Source: Oryzias latipes | Taxonomy: Eukaryota > Chordata > Actinopteri > Beloniformes > Adrianichthyidae | Assembly: GCF_002234675.1 (NCBI RefSeq) | Contig: NC_019859.2 | Coordinates: 12,415,483 to 12,479,482, forward strand | DNA length: 64,000 bases | Direction: 5' to 3' | Shown: piece after piece, positions 46,977 to 58,900 of the stretch | Layout: the number at the start of each line of letters is the position of its first letter | How positions within the stretch are numbered: position 1 is the first letter of the stretch | Position numbers and translations under genes: made by a program | The notes under the pieces: generated by a model | What the model was told of the DNA's origin: nothing | Seen by the model: only the letters and a program-made list of their open reading frames with translations | Database searches by the model: none

Positions 46977-49900
46977 TCATTGTGTTTGAGTGTCTGGGTT
47001 TACGCGATCCTGAAAGATGTACAAGTTGTTGGTGGCGGCTATGGCGATTATATTCTCCGACGGGTGCCACGCCATGTGCAGGATTTTCTTGGTGAAGTCC
47101 AGGCTGTCCACGCCCACGTCGCCTCGACGACGTTTACCACCGGTATACACGCGCCGAGTCCTCAGCACAGCCCGAGGCTTGCTGCTCTCCCGCCAGGCCT
47201 CCAGCGTCACACCTCGCCCCGTCTCCCTATCGAACATCCGGAAGAAGCTGTTGTAGGCACCCGTCATGATCACGCTGGGGGGTCAGAAAAATAAAGTTGT
47301 GAGGCGGATGGCTGAGTAAGGCAGAGGGAAAAAAAGACTAACTGAGGAGAAGAAGAATGACGATAAGTCTACAAAGCTTGTCTCTGGTATTGATTTAAAC
47401 ATCAGACATTGACAGAGGTCGGGCATTACGGAGGCACAGGAAGTAGCATCCGACAGACTCAGCCAAACACTTTGCTTTCAGCTGTACTCACAATGCAGTA
47501 AATCCTGTTTCCCTAGAGCTGCTCACCTGTCGGAGCTGTTCCATACACACTCAAACTTGTCAAAGATGCAATCATTTTCGTAGAGGGAGCACAGCTTACT
47601 CCTCAGATATTCATGCACCTGTGGATGTGGCAGAAAGACAGTTATTACATCTTTGGGAGACCTAGATAAATCCACCAAACACCTGCAAGAAATGACAAAT
47701 TTGGGCTGCAGCTCTTGTTCAACTGAACAGGAGAATAAGCAACAATCAGATGATTTGATGTATCTCATTGAATAGGGACATATATAAAAACATAGACATA
47801 CTACACAGCAGCAGTCCTAGGCCCATATCATAATACATACATAATACTAATTTGTTCCTAGAAAGGCTTTTATTTACAAGAATTAGACTAACAAAAATGA
47901 AAATACAAAACAAAAATTATTGCTAACAATTACATAAAACAATAAAAAAAAACCACAGAGACACATCAGAAGGCTAAAGATTGAGAGGCGCTGCTGCTGG
48001 TACAGCCTATTCTTTGTTCCTTTAAAGGACTAAAACTGGTCACAGACTTCAAATTCGTTGAAAATAAATTTAAAAGTCTCACACCTTTTACAGAAAGCGC
48101 AACTTGAGCAAAAGAAGCTTTGCAAAAAAGGAACCTAACAGTTTTTGTGTTAGACTGCTCTGGTAGATCTATTGCAGGTCTCTAAGTTATAAATAAAAGT
48201 CCCAAAAGGTTTAGGTGCCAGTTCACTGAGACATTTAAAGATCATTTGTAAAACAATAAAATGGATAAAAACTAGAAAATGTCAAAGTTTTGTTGTTTTT
48301 TTTAAAAATGTGACAGTGGTGGTGTTTAATTGCCCGATTATAGAGACTTGCCACCGGGTTAAGCGTGATTTGGTTGGATTTTGATGCTGCTCACACAAAA
48401 TAAGAGCACAAGCGTTAAATCCAGTTCTATCTTACTTGGTATGTTTCCACAGGGCCTTTTTCCATGTTCAAGTCCCAAACCTTGGCGGTGAGGTAATCTC
48501 TCGTCAGCAGGTAGCGGCCATTGTGACTGAACTTGACATCCGACACGGAGGAAATGATTTCTGAAAAGAATGAGCGGTTTCCTGGATCTTCAGGTTCTTC
48601 AAAAACTGGAGAGAAAAAAAAAATATATATATATATGTTAACCTTTTTTTTTATACTACCGACATTTATTATGCTCATAATCTCAGCAGCATGCTCACGT
48701 TTGGTGTGTTTGTCACAAAGCGCAGAGGCCCTCATGTCACAGAGGCGCAGGGTTCCCTTGCTGCTGCTGTACACAAACAAGTGGCAGTGTTGCGGGTGAA
48801 ACTCTGCTGCTGTTATCACCTCCGTCAGATCCTCCATGTTGGTGGGTTTGATGTCTACAATGTCTAAGAGGAACCATCAAGGAAAACAAGTGGAAAATGT
48901 ATTGATTGCCAAATAGATACAGGGGAACTAGGTATTCTGGGTATTACTGTGGGTATTCTGTAAGACGTGCATCCATTCATCTGAGTGAGTCTGCAGGATT
49001 TTGAAGGGATGTTTACATCCTCACGCAACCAGGTTATGATCCACCGCCAAAAAATATCCATGCATACTCTCTTTGTTCTATTTGTCTTAGTCCTGCGTGG
49101 TTCAGTAGAAAGAGAACTGCTGAGTAAATTATTTAAACTCGTCTTTCATAGATGCTTCTCTGATTTTCTAGGTCAGCTTCCATTTAAAGCGGATAACACT
49201 ACATTCAGCCAGAGCAGACTGCTAAACCCTGTGCTGAATACACACTTTGGAGCTCCATACATGCAAAACTATTCATGCATTATTTGTATTTGCAATATAG
49301 CATAAATTCTGAAATACCTAGCAGTATTTTGGCTGCAGTGGCAATAATAGTTAATTTGTTCTTTACAAAGCCCATTGAGAGGACTGTTGTTGTGAATTTG
49401 GGCTTTACAAATAAAATGGAATTGAATTGAATTGATTACAGTGTTTGCAAACTATGCCAGGTTGAAGTCATACCAAATTATTAGGAAGCTAAACAGCAGT
49501 AAAGCTCGGTGCATAGGATTTCTTCGTCTATTTGCTCCTATTACTATATTCCTTTTTTTTGCATCTTTGGAACACTGAGTTTACAAAATAAAAGCAGATT
49601 TCTTTTACCAAAGTTTGATCAGAATCTAACTGCTATAGAAAGTTAGAGAGTTCATCTATTTTCCTTTCATTAGGATTGTACCTGACAAGGAATACACATA
49701 AAAAATTGAGAAAAATAATCAAGAGTTTCTCCGAGCAAAAGCGATACTTTTAAAAAATGAAGGCAACGCTAATGTTGGTTGTAAAGGATACTGAAACTAC
49801 GATCTGTGATGCCCAAGTGCCACATGTTGATACGGAGGTCATCAGCAGACAAATAGGTCTCTCCATCGCTGTTAACAGAGATCGAGTTGACATGGTACGT

Positions 49901-51106
49901 ATGTCCATTAGAGAAAACCCGCCTTGGACGGACTTCTACCATGAGGTCTGTTGGCTTTAGCACCGGGACCTTTGAAGGGCAGAGGTGAAAGAAGAAAGAA
50001 AACATTTTCTTTTTTTTATCAACAAACTGAAGGTGAAACTTCTATGGGGAGTGCAGACTGATTTACCTGCAAAGAAGTGATGGTAGAAATATCTTTAAGC
50101 CGTCCCTCCTCATCTTTCAGGTTGTATCCCTCTGGTCTCTTGTCTCTTTCGCTCACTTTCCACAGTTTAATGGTCTTATCTGTCACAAACATCCAAAAGT
50201 CACAAAAAGAGCTTTTAGTTTATAGAAAAAACCTTGCGTAATACATTTATACCATGCAAGATACGGTTTTGAGAAATTCTACTCCAATTCTCTGATTTAA
50301 TCCCAAAAATAAATTCTGCAATTTACCACTAAGAGGACAGTGTCAGGATTATATTGAAAAGCGCCCCAAATGCAAAAAGAACAAATTAACGATAAAAGAT
50401 TATTTAAAAAAAACAGTACAACAAAAAAAGACGGTTTGCTGGAAGATTGAGTGTCACCGTTGGTGGAGAGGAGAAAATGTGCGGCGTTCTGCTGCGGCAG
50501 CCATCTGATCTTGTTGATTTTCTCCTCTATTTCCAGACTCTTCAGGTAGTCAAAGTCTGGCTCGTGACTTTGGAAGGTGCTGTAGACATTGTACTCCCCC
50601 GAGTCTACAGTCTCCCCCGTCTCTTCCGATTCCCCTTTAGACTGAAGCAAGAGAAGGAAAGACATAACCTTACGTGAATACATTTACTGCACGTATGTTT
50701 TTTTTTTTTTTAACTAAAACTCTGCTAAGGCAAAGGGAATTGTGACTGTGATCCAGGTAACCTGACCTCAGACTCTCTTTGAAAGATGACAACTCTGCCA
50801 CCTTTATCCCCTGTGGCCAGCAGGTCCCCTGTCTGGTTGAACTCCACCGTAGAGATGACATCAGCTGCAAGAACCGGGGGAAAAATTAAAACTGAGTGGG
50901 ACGACATGTTGGATTAAGAGTAGATTTGGAAAAAGATAAAGGAGTAGATATTGGGCAAAACTGAAGCTGTGTCATTACAAATAAGCAATCATAACAAGGC
51001 TTTTTAATCCTACGTTTGTGATCGGAGCCAGCAGGGACGCACCTTCAGTGACATAGTCTCGTAGAAAAGTGTGGTTGATTTTGGGGCTCTCTGCGACCTC
51101 GCCCAT
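46977..51106 (-). CDS. ppp2r2c: PP2A regulatory subunit B55 gamma (WD40 protein), complete
   Basis: B55 gamma is a seven-bladed WD40 propeller that directs PP2A to substrates, mainly in neurons. Exons on the minus strand: 51043-51106, 50767-50864, 50458-50641, 50067-50179, 49792-49969, 48699-48863, 48436-48605, 47527-47618, 46977-47274. Lengths sum to 1362 bases, giving 453 aa against 447 in human. Family signatures in order: [128 protein letters not shown], and [19 protein letters not shown]. The C terminus RVNPDTQTQ and the neighbours wfs1 and crmp1 favour gamma over beta. The region just after FQRESE is longer than in human and rich in Glu/Gly/Ser, matching a variable loop in this family. 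The start ATG lies in a short first coding exon; further 5' non-coding or alternative exons probably lie at 51.1-52.1 kb. Confidence 0.94.
49370..49438 (+). repeat. LINE-type 3' tail
   Basis: TTGTGAATTTGGGCTTTACA followed by AAATAAAATGG and repeated GAATT units is the usual 3' end of fish non-LTR elements. Only the tail is evident, within ppp2r2c intron 5. Confidence 0.55.
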
Positions 51107-51815
51107 CTGAAGCTGAGGAAAGGTGACCCGCCAGCACGCCCGTCCTGAGAGGAAGGGTCCAATCCGTGATCTCTCTTCCCACCCAGACTCCGCCCATGCT
51201 GCTAGGGCCTACCAGAGCGGCCTAAAGCACGGCATCCTGGGGAACCGGCCGGCCAGAGAGAGAGGAGAGGTCGTGAAAGGGGAGATGAAGAGGGCGGACG
51301 GAGAGCGTTTGGAGAAATCATAAAGGAGAGATTCAGGAGGGAAAATGAAAAGGACGGTGATGAGGACAGCTTTGGAAAGCAAAGACGAGGTTTAGGGTTA
51401 GACAAGGTAAACAACGTGCAAAAGAGTAACATTTAAATGACACATTTGACCCTCACTGACAGCAAGGACACATAGGTGCTGAAAAAGTAAACCCAAACAG
51501 GGGAAAATCATCAACCAACACACAACAATTAATCTTTGCGTGAGCTACTGCATGCATACACGGGTGAGTTCAGGACAATTCACTCCTTGAAGCTGCACCA
51601 GTGGTTATAAATGATCCCAGGGTGTGGTAGCCATGCCTCTTCTCTACCTTACTGTCCTTTTCTCTCACACACACGCACGCACACATGCCAACACATTTCT
51701 CAATCAGACAGTCCTTGACGGAGATCAAGGGAGAATGTGGAGGCTTGCCTGTGCTGCAGGAAGGAGAGAAGGAGGGAGGGAGGCCTCAGCACACCTACCA
51801 GTTCGCCTGCTGATG

Positions 51816-51836
51816 CTGCTGCTGCTGCTGCTGCTG
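51816..51836 (-). repeat. CAG trinucleotide run upstream of ppp2r2c
   Basis: Seven perfect CTG units on the plus strand, preceded by CTGCTGATG, so CAG on the ppp2r2c sense strand. It is about 710 bases upstream of the start codon. Confidence 0.9.
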
Positions 51837-52144
51837 TTCCAGCTCCTGATGCATATACACGATCCTCTGCTGCAGTGTGAAAGGCCTGCGCACGTCCGCT
51901 GACGGAGGGGGGAAGGAACAGAAAAAGACAGAGCAAGGGTGGTGGCAGGAGGAGGAGAGGCAAAAAGGAGGAGAAGAAAGAGAGGGATAGCAAAGGAGGA
52001 TAGAGGACCTCTGGCTGCTGATGCCGTAGATCTGCTTCTGTGCAGCATCCACGGTGTCATGGCAGACTCCTCCTGGAGCAGCCTATCACGGAACAGCTGT
52101 CAGCGATGGGCCTGCCCACTGCAGGTGGTGAGGAGAGGAAGCGT

Positions 52145-52159
52145 CCAGCAGAGGGCGCC
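52145..52159 (+). promoter_or_regulatory. Full-consensus CTCF-like motif
   Basis: CCAGCAGAGGGCGCC matches the CTCF core at every position. It stands between two divergent genes. Confidence 0.6.
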
Positions 52160-52960
52160 TTCCCTAAAAACAACCATCCATAACTATTTTACGTAAAAAA
52201 TATGTAGATAAAAAGTATGTATTTATTTGAATGTATTGTTCGGGTTAGTATTATTAAACGTATTATTTATTTTTTGACATCCATGGGTATTTTATTATTA
52301 TTTTGTGGGGACGTTGTAGAATTTTTTTTTTAAATAAAGTAATTAACGGTCTAACTTCTGACTGGTTTTTGCCCAAAAAAACAATATAAAGTCCAAAAAA
52401 TATCAAAACTAACCTTTCATATAAAGCTTTCCATTTTTTTGTGGTGGTGGTGGGGGGGGGGTATTAGCGAACTGAATTTGATCAGATTTCAAAGGCCTAA
52501 TTATCCTAGTCATTTTTTGTCATGTTTAACTTTTATTATTTTTCCGTGTTTATCTTTTGTTGAATAATTTCTAATTCACATTTCCTTTGCTGTATGTATT
52601 TAGTATTACATTTTTATGGACATTGCTGTGTTTTGCGCTTATCTTCTGTGTTTATTTAAAAAAAACATTTAAAGTTGTCCTTAATCCCATCTTCAGTGTT
52701 TGCACACATTGAATCTGCTGCATTCTCAAAATGGTCGATTCCTAGGAGAGCTAACACTGACCCTTGACTCAAGCCATTAATTCTATCCTTAAGTTTAAAT
52801 CTTGTTCTGAGTAAACCCGTGGCGCAAGACCGGCTAAATAAAGGTCTGAGGATTAGCCTCACGCAACAAGCTCGGCATAGATATCTGCTTTCCCGGAGGT
52901 CACTGGTCGTTCTCTCTGCAGGTGATGACCTGCCTTTTTCTGCGCTGAGGCCAAGCAGAC

Positions 52961-55900
52961 ATGGAGCCTGCAGGAGCGCGCGCCGGCTCGCCTCCAGCTC
53001 GTGGAGCCGGCGCAAACATGTCCCTCCGCGGGTCAGCGGCGCGTGAGCCGCCGGTGGTGCGGGGAACCGGGTGGCTCTTCTCCCCACTATGGAGTCCGAG
53101 GACCAAGAGGCGCGGCGAGAATTTTGGAGGCGAGATGTCAAGCGACCAAGCGTGGCTGGATGACCACTCGGACTTTACTAGGGCCTACTTTTCACGCAGA
53201 TCTTCGGCGTAAGAATTTGTAAAGTTGGATGTTGGGTTACGAACTGAACGAAGGATGTTGGAAAATGTTAACTTTCGCTTTTTTAAGACCCTCTCTGATG
53301 AAAATCATAATTTAGTATTTTAACACTTTTTGTAGCATTTCCTGATGATTGAGGACGTGAAAACATTTAAGTTGAAATTGCATTTATGAACAGTGGCGGA
53401 CTTAGCTGTTTGGGGCCCCCAAGTAAACCACAACATAGGGCCCTCTGCAGGGGTCTTTAATCTTTTTTTTTTTTTTATTCTTACCTAGGATGAAACATCC
53501 ATAAAATAACTACTTTATCATTCTAGTTTTAGACATCTTCACTGTTAATCATCTAAATGTTTTGATAAGCATCTAAAAAGTCAAATTCCATTAATTGTTA
53601 AAGAAATGTTTTTTTATGTACATGATTTTTTTCTTGACAATATAATATAATTTTTTGGATGAAAGATGTGTTACACAATCACTCTCTAGTAGGAACAAAT
53701 GATGGTCTTTTGTCCTTTCCCTAGTTTTTCCGGGTTTTACCAAAGATAGCAAAGAAACAAAAATATTTTAAGACCAGTTTTGCTCATGATGGAGGACGAA
53801 TAAGAAAACTTAGCTTAAAATTGCATTTCTGAATATTTCTTTATTCAAATTGTTGTGAATCAAGAGCAGACGAAAAAATGCCATTTGAAAAAGCTTGTAA
53901 ATGGGATTTAGAACCTACAAGCTCTCTGCTGTGCTTCCATCAACTTGTAAACAACAAGATCCATGGACGTCTTAGTTTTCCGGAGCTGGCATCTGGTTCA
54001 AAACTGTATGGCTGTATAGCTCCAATATTGCTCGTCATTTTTGTTGCCCTTCTAACATTTGTTCGGGGGCATCAGGGGCTGAATGTGGGCAGGGCTACTG
54101 CACACCAACAGTCCCATCCACAACACATTTTTAAGGAACTACAGCCCCTGTGTCCTAGAAACCACTGGGAATGCTTTAAAAAAATAGATCAAAAGATGAT
54201 TGCAGAGGGACTCTAAATTATAGTGGGTTAAGAATCTACTTTATACATGCATAATGAGTTTTCAACTCCGGGGGCCCGAAAGTGTTGGGGGGAACCATGG
54301 TAGCTCCACCCCTGTTATTGAGTATTTCTTTACTCAAATCGTTGCGACACAGGGGCAGACAACAAGGAGAGTTTAATTGTGATGTCGAAAAATTGCTAGG
54401 TGGACCACAGTCCTTGCTCCAAGGGGAGCGGAAAGGGGACGGAGTTGCTCTGTGCCAACGGTCCCACCCACAACTCAGAGGCAAATCTCTGATTAACTAC
54501 TGCGGCGAAACTATGTTGAAAAAAATGGCGCAGGTTCTTAGATTTTGGCTAAAAGCTGCATAAACCACTGGGAACGTTTTTTAGATCAAAAGATGATTGG
54601 AGTGGGTCTTTCAAATTTTGCTTTCAAGCGTTTCATTTTACTGTTAACAGAATGTCCTTTATAAATAATACAAAAAGAAGTGAATTGTATAACTGTGCTG
54701 TGATTTCAGGGTGAGTGTCCCCCCAGCAGATATGTCACGACTGATGTCACCAAGAATCCCCAGGAGCACCTCCGACCATTCTAAGCTGCTCCTGGCTCCT
54801 CGCCGTAGAACGTCACTTCCTGCTACCTGCTCCCACTTTGACATCTCTTCTCAGAGAGACAGGCTCAAGCCTTTCTGTTCAAATCTCAGTCCCCCTGAGT
54901 GGATGGATCAGTGGTGTCATTCTCCTTGTGCACCCCGCTCTTCTCGGTCCTCTCGTTCCTGTCTGTCTCCCTGCAGACCTCTGTCTCCCATATGCCCTAC
55001 ATCTCCTGATTTGCTGTGCACTCCAAAGATTTTACCCCCGGTTTCATTTGAAACTGCAGCCTGTGGGCACAATGAAGGATGCCCATGGAAGATGGGTCTC
55101 CTAGGAGGGGGCCTGACGTGGATGGGATCCGTGGCAGAGCTCTGTCAAGGAGCTGTTGACCATGTTGGGCAGCTGCTGTCAGCTGAAAGGGGTTCCCTCT
55201 CTCTCGTTAAAAAAGACTGTGACGAAAAGAGCAGCTTGGAAGAAGTGGTCGCTTTAACATCATTTGGGGGCTGCAGTGAGCACAGCCTGCACTGCCATGC
55301 ACATCAGGAGCTGCTTAAGAGTATTATGGAATGCGTCTTGGCAAGGGAGGCACCAATGAACCTGAGAAATGCATCTGAGGTAAGTCTATGCACTAATGAT
55401 TTGATTCATATAATTTGAGGTTGACGATATGATTTATAGTTGATATTGGTTCATTTTTAAAAATTTGATTCGATCCAATTCACTGACCTACAATCGATAC
55501 AGGACATCTTTAGCCAAGAATTCAACCAGTGTGACTCAGAGATAAATACCAGGGTAGTTCAGTACAGTACAGGTGATGTTTTCCAGATTCCTTGAATTTC
55601 TTACAGGATAATCAAGTGTAAATTTATATGTGCACAAACAACAAGTAATGGCAAATCCATTCACATATTAGTTTGATAAAGTTCAGCCTACTGTTCCTCC
55701 ACATCAAAATACTACAAAGGCAACATTATTAGAACATTCTAGAACACTGTATGGTCACATGTCTTTGCAAAATTCAAAGTGTTTCCACACGTTGGACTGA
55801 AATGATGGACCGATCATTTTTTGTTGTCATCACATGTGTGTTGTCCACTGTGAGGCACTTGGTCGTTTTTACATTATTGTAAAATAAACCTATCGTCCCT

Positions 55901-58900
55901 CAATCCAAATGGTATTTTCCAATATCAATAAAACTGATTGATTTCATTTTGAAACGATTTTATAATGGTATAGTTCAATTAGATTAATATCTTGCCTCAG
56001 CCAGATCGATCTGGTTGGATCGGAGGACTATAAATCGCTTCAATGGTTATGTCGATTTATCGTTACACCCCTACTATGCAAAAATGTCACAAGAGCACAG
56101 TCTTACTCTACAAAACACATGAGAAACATCCACATATGGAAGGGATTCTCCACCTAGTAGCCTACTTTCCAGGCATGTAAGAGTTTGCCAGAGAATCCCT
56201 GATTTGCAGCCACTCTTAATCCATTTAGACGTCTCTCACTGATAACTTCCGATTAGTCTTTGGGGATGGAGATGTGCTATAGAGCAGTGCACCGTTGGAG
56301 CATGCACACACACACCTATGTCGCATAAAGGTTTACAGCTGGTGCCCTCTCTAGCCCTCCTCCTCACCAGCAATGTCATTAGGGATGAGAGCCAATTCCT
56401 GGGAGAAATGAGAACAGGTAATCCTAGAAGGAATGGGGCGTGACGGAAATTTTCTGGGCTTACAAACGAATTATATCGGGTTAGGCAGCAGTTCTGTGAA
56501 AACACCTTGCAAGAACATGCATTGGACTTATAAGCATACCTGAAGAACATGGCAATTTGGTCTTATCTAAATAGTTTCTATATATGCATCTGCAGGACTT
56601 TAGGTTCAACATGGTTAACAACCAGCCATCAAACATCAAGACAGTCTTAAGTGTTCCCATCAAGAACCACAGGAGAGAGGTAATATTTCCTCTTTCTAGA
56701 CCATTTTTTTGTTTTTCTTTTCTTTTCTTCTATTTATTGACAGATACTGCAAGTACTGTACTGCACAGTACAGATCTGCAAGATGTTTTTCTTCTATGTA
56801 CACTCCAAGTTTTAGAGTTCTACAAAATTTTAAGGATCCAAATTTGATAAAGAAATGGTTTTGTCTGCGCAGCACTTATGTCGCACAGCACTTTGTAAAG
56901 GACATGTTTATGTTAAAAAATGAAAACTGTAAATGTGTGTTTGTGTTTCCAAACAGGTGATTGGTGTGGTGGTTATGACCAATAAAAGAAGCATCCGTGA
57001 TGGGTCGCTTTCTGCCTTCACCAGCTTGGACGAAAAGGTAACATTTATGCTGTCATGAGAGATACGTTTTCTTCTTTCTGTCCCCTTTCATTTTCATCAA
57101 AGACAAGAATGTTGTGTTATTTATTGTTGTGTGCTGTGAAAATGAAATAAATAAATGAAATGAAAATAAAACGTCAAAGAATAATGCATTAAGTCCCACT
57201 TTGATCATATTTTGATCAACTTTCAAACCGTTCCTTGTGGTCTTTTAATTATTATGTCAATTTTAGCCAAAATGGAAAAAATCTGTCATTTTCTAGGATA
57301 AAGTTGCTGCACCATTGGGACAGAGCCCCCACCCCCCCTTCCCCTCACCGTTGCCAAGAACTCATAGCAGGGATCTTGTGGCCCACCCAGCATATTTTCT
57401 GGATCACAAATAGGCTCTTTTTCTTTTATTTTTTTTTGTCTGTTTCTTATTCACAATGATTTAAATAAGGAAAAACTGAGAAATTCAATTTTAAGCTAAA
57501 TTTTTTTAATATGTCCCTTATTATCAAAAAAATGCCACAAGAACATGTTAAAAACACAATTTTCATGGCAGTGGGTTTTTAAAGGATTTGTAATTAAGCA
57601 TCTAATGTTATAATTATTTTCTTGTCACATCTTTTCATGTTTTATCTCTAAATGGAAATACCCGTATTTTCCGGACTATAAGTCGCCCTTTTTTTCATAA
57701 TTTGGCAAGGGGTGCGACTTATACTCCGCAGCGACTTATATTAGAACTAAATTGAAATAAATACATTGTTAACCCTCCTGTTATATTCATTTGTGAGGAA
57801 CAGAGATGATGTTCCTGGGCCAATTTGATGTATGAGGTATGTTAAGGTTTAAGAGTATGATAAGTGACTCAGAGAATCAGCAAACTTTTTTTTACAGTAA
57901 GATCTTGAAGGCTAACAACATGATATTCTATTTTCCAATGATTTCATAGATTCAGAAATGCAATAAAAATGACAACTGTTTCTACAAATACAGGATGAAA
58001 ACAGAGTATTAGTTGGCCAATGATGCTTCATGAAAAGAATAAATAAATAAGTATGAGAAAGAATTACTGTGAAATTATGAGATAAACAGTCTGCTATGAT
58101 TGTGTCATATGAGGTTATGAAAGTTATTAGTTCTTGGTCTCAGATTTTGTCAAATAAATTTCCCGTCAAAATGCGACTTATAGTCCAGTGCAACTTATCT
58201 GTGTTTTTTTCTACTTTATAATGCATTTTTGGGCTGGTGCGACTTATACTCCGGAGCAACTTATAGTCCAGAAAATACGGTAGGTATGAGCTTCCAGCTT
58301 TAAACAGGCCCTTATCTTTGTCAACTTTCTTCATTAGGTGTTGTCCAATCACATGGATGTGCTGGGAATGGTTCTGGATAACATCCAGCTGTATGAGAGT
58401 TCAAGACAAGAAGCAAAACGCAGTCATGTAAGACACAGAGCTACTAAGCCACAGACTTCTTTTTCTGTTTATATTTGTAGGAATGTCTAAACCATAGGAG
58501 GATTTTGGTATATAATGTACATCTCTGTTTGTATAAATGACAGGCTTTGATCAAGATGGCTCAGGTGTTATCAAGGGAACACCATTCTTTTGAAGTTCTG
58601 CTGAGTAAGATGGCTGCCACCATCATGCCCTCCACAGGTGCTCAGTACTGCACCATCTTCATCCCTGCAGATCAAACGTCAGTCATTGATAATAAGGTGA
58701 ATCATCCGTGGTTTGACATTTTTATTTTAACAGATCAATGAATCTGATTTTATTTTTATCTATGTTGCTGTAGCTCACTGTTTTGAGCAGATATCACTTG
58801 TTTTTGTGTCTGTGATGGACACTAGGACAGTTAACATTCTGAACCTCTGTAGGTTCATTAGTGGGTGTGTTTATATGTTCTTGGGTAAAAACAAATAAAA

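Larger units (their letters stand above)
51107..52960. promoter_or_regulatory. Divergent region between ppp2r2c and the PDE5-like gene
   Basis: The two genes start head to head about 1.9 kb apart. The first kilobase on the ppp2r2c side is GC-richer than surrounding DNA and likely holds its 5' UTR or alternative first exons. A CAG run (51816-51836, minus strand) and a CTCF-like site (52145-52159) lie inside. A G-run occurs near 52449-52460. Confidence 0.55.

Noticed and set aside
51725..52060. Minus-strand frames with a Gln or Ser run at the CAG repeat
   Set aside because: Overlapping open frames in several phases come from the triplet run and GA-rich DNA. No in-phase splice to ppp2r2c exon 1 was found, so a UTR is more likely.
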